DNA of 42,702 bases from Puniceicoccaceae bacterium (GTDB taxonomy: Bacteria; Verrucomicrobiota; Verrucomicrobiia; Opitutales; Opitutaceae). Where the stretch lies: contig REEB01000262.1 in the NCBI GenBank assembly GCA_007695295.1, positions 1 to 42,702 on the forward strand, read 5' to 3'. Position 1 is the first letter of the stretch. Every line of letters starts with the position of its first letter. Below the pieces are notes generated by a model. It saw only the letters and a program-made list of their open reading frames with translations. It did no database searches and was not told where the DNA came from. Of the stretch, positions 41,961 to 42,702 are shown one piece after another. The position numbers and the translations under genes were made by a program.

Positions 41961-42680
41961 TCAGCGGTATATTTCGCTCCACGGCCCTTGATTTTCGTAC
42001 ATGGCCTCAAAGGAATGGTGATCGTTTTCGTGCGCGGCAAACCAGTGCACGGATCGGGTGTGACCGTCGGCGAAGACGGCGTTCATTTTTCCGCCATGGC
42101 GATCATAGGGGGGAGTGGTCAGGACCCGCACCCGCGTGCGGGCCTCGGCTTGGGAACTAATCCAAGGCGCGTCGGCCAGGGCACCGGAAACGTAGAAGGC
42201 GTCGACCATGAGGATGAGATTGGAGGGCTCGCTCGCCGAACTGATCGGAATGCGCTCGCGCGGGGGCGGGACTCCGCCGGCCGTCGGCCAGTTGAGCGCA
42301 TAGCTGGTGGTGCCTTCCGGCACATCGCGCTGGAGCGGGCAGGTCCGGAACTCCCGGGCAAGATCGCTCATCTGCAGGTAACGATTATAACCGCTGGTGG
42401 TGGAGTTCCAGTTCGATACCCCCACTTCGGGTGACCATTGGGCGCGGACGGCATAATGCCCGTCGTTGTCCGCCGCATACAACAAAACCGCCATTCCCCA
42501 TTGGCGAACATTGCTCAAACATTGAACATTGCGGGCGGAGGTGCGCACGCGGCTGACGGTGGGAATGAGGATGGAGGCGAGAATACCGATGATGGCAATC
42601 ACCGTCAGCAACTCGATTAAGGTGAAACCGGAAGCCGAAGGGAACCGGGATGGTGTTGATAGAGGGCGTGCTCGAATCAT
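41961..42680 (-). CDS. Prepilin-type N-terminal cleavage/methylation domain protein
   Basis: This is a 239-residue type II secretion/type IV pilin-like protein. A short basic leader is followed by the prepilin peptidase site (SG/FTLIELLTVIAIIGILA; Phe+1, Glu+5), a hydrophobic helix that continues to about residue 45. The globular part has two Cys (54 and about 113) and the C-terminal block FADGHTRSVHW. That H-x-DG-like end is typical of the many pilin-like paralogues of Verrucomicrobiota, Lentisphaerota and Planctomycetota, most of unknown function. ATG 42680 lies 22 bases from the window edge. The surface-protein gene follows 157 bp downstream on the same strand. Confidence 0.93.
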   Translation of the reverse strand: MIRARPLSTPSRFPSASGFTLIELLTVIAIIGILASILIPTVSRVRTSARNVQCLSNVRQWGMAVLLYAADNDGHYAVRAQWSPEVGVSNWNSTTSGYNRYLQMSDLAREFRTCPLQRDVPEGTTSYALNWPTAGGVPPPRERIPISSASEPSNLILMVDAFYVSGALADAPWISSQAEARTRVRVLTTPPYDRHGGKMNAVFADGHTRSVHWFAAHENDHHSFEAMYENQGPWSEIYR

Positions 42681-42702
42681 AGGTTGGGTGATTTTTTTGG
42701 GG

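Overview
The window is GC-rich, densely coded DNA with no tRNA, rRNA, CRISPR array or transposase that I could see. Several features point to the Verrucomicrobiota, probably an Opitutae-like lineage: a prepilin-like protein with the GFTLIELL signature, an autotransporter-associated beta-strand protein, DUF4623-like and golvesin-like surface proteins, a Tat-exported rhamnogalacturonan lyase, ThuA and several Gfo/Idh/MocA oxidoreductases, and starts that mostly lack a Shine-Dalgarno sequence. This assignment is inferred from gene content only.

Layout. 1-626 is the 3' end of a topoisomerase III gene. 695-3364 (minus) is a secreted leucine-rich-repeat and TolB-like-propeller mosaic. 3513-6586 (plus) is a tight three-gene operon of two Gfo/Idh/MocA oxidoreductases and a xylose-isomerase-like TIM barrel. 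6623-8203 (minus) is a GNAT-nitrilase fusion whose nitrilase cysteine is replaced by glycine. 8348-9541 (plus) is glycerate kinase.

9593-16269 (minus) is a five-gene redox operon. In transcription order it holds a dihydroorotate-dehydrogenase-like flavoprotein, a fused gamma+ferredoxin subunit and a fused alpha+beta subunit of a 2-oxoacid:ferredoxin oxidoreductase, and the two subunits of an NfnAB-type transhydrogenase. Together they could oxidise pyruvate (or another 2-oxoacid) and pass reduced ferredoxin to NADP+. Divergent from it, 16490-18210 encodes a biotin-dependent carboxyltransferase that lacks its biotin domain, plus a small partner. A Cys-rich protein follows (18317-19306).

19572-25316 (plus) holds two large secreted proteins, ending in a strong terminator. 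25530-27515 (minus) is transketolase. 27831-28689 (plus) holds a Dabb protein and a DoxX-like membrane protein. A cluster of palindromic 41-bp repeats (28748-28891) separates these from the next operon.

28898-39157 (minus) is a six-gene block that looks like a rhamnogalacturonan-I (pectin) utilisation operon. In transcription order it encodes a Gfo/Idh/MocA oxidoreductase, a Tat-exported PL26-like exo-lyase, a Kelch-propeller/sodium-symporter fusion, an SGNH acetylesterase, a double GH43 protein and a ThuA protein. The lyase and esterase would act outside the cytoplasm, the symporter would import products, and the double GH43, ThuA and oxidoreductase would finish the breakdown inside. 39371-42680 (minus) holds an autotransporter-beta-strand/DNRLRE surface protein and a prepilin-like protein.

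Most notable observations: the Kelch-symporter fusion inside the pectin locus, the unusual two-polypeptide PFOR with linked NfnAB, the nitrilase without its nucleophile, a DNRLRE domain nested inside another surface module, and the palindromic repeat cluster.
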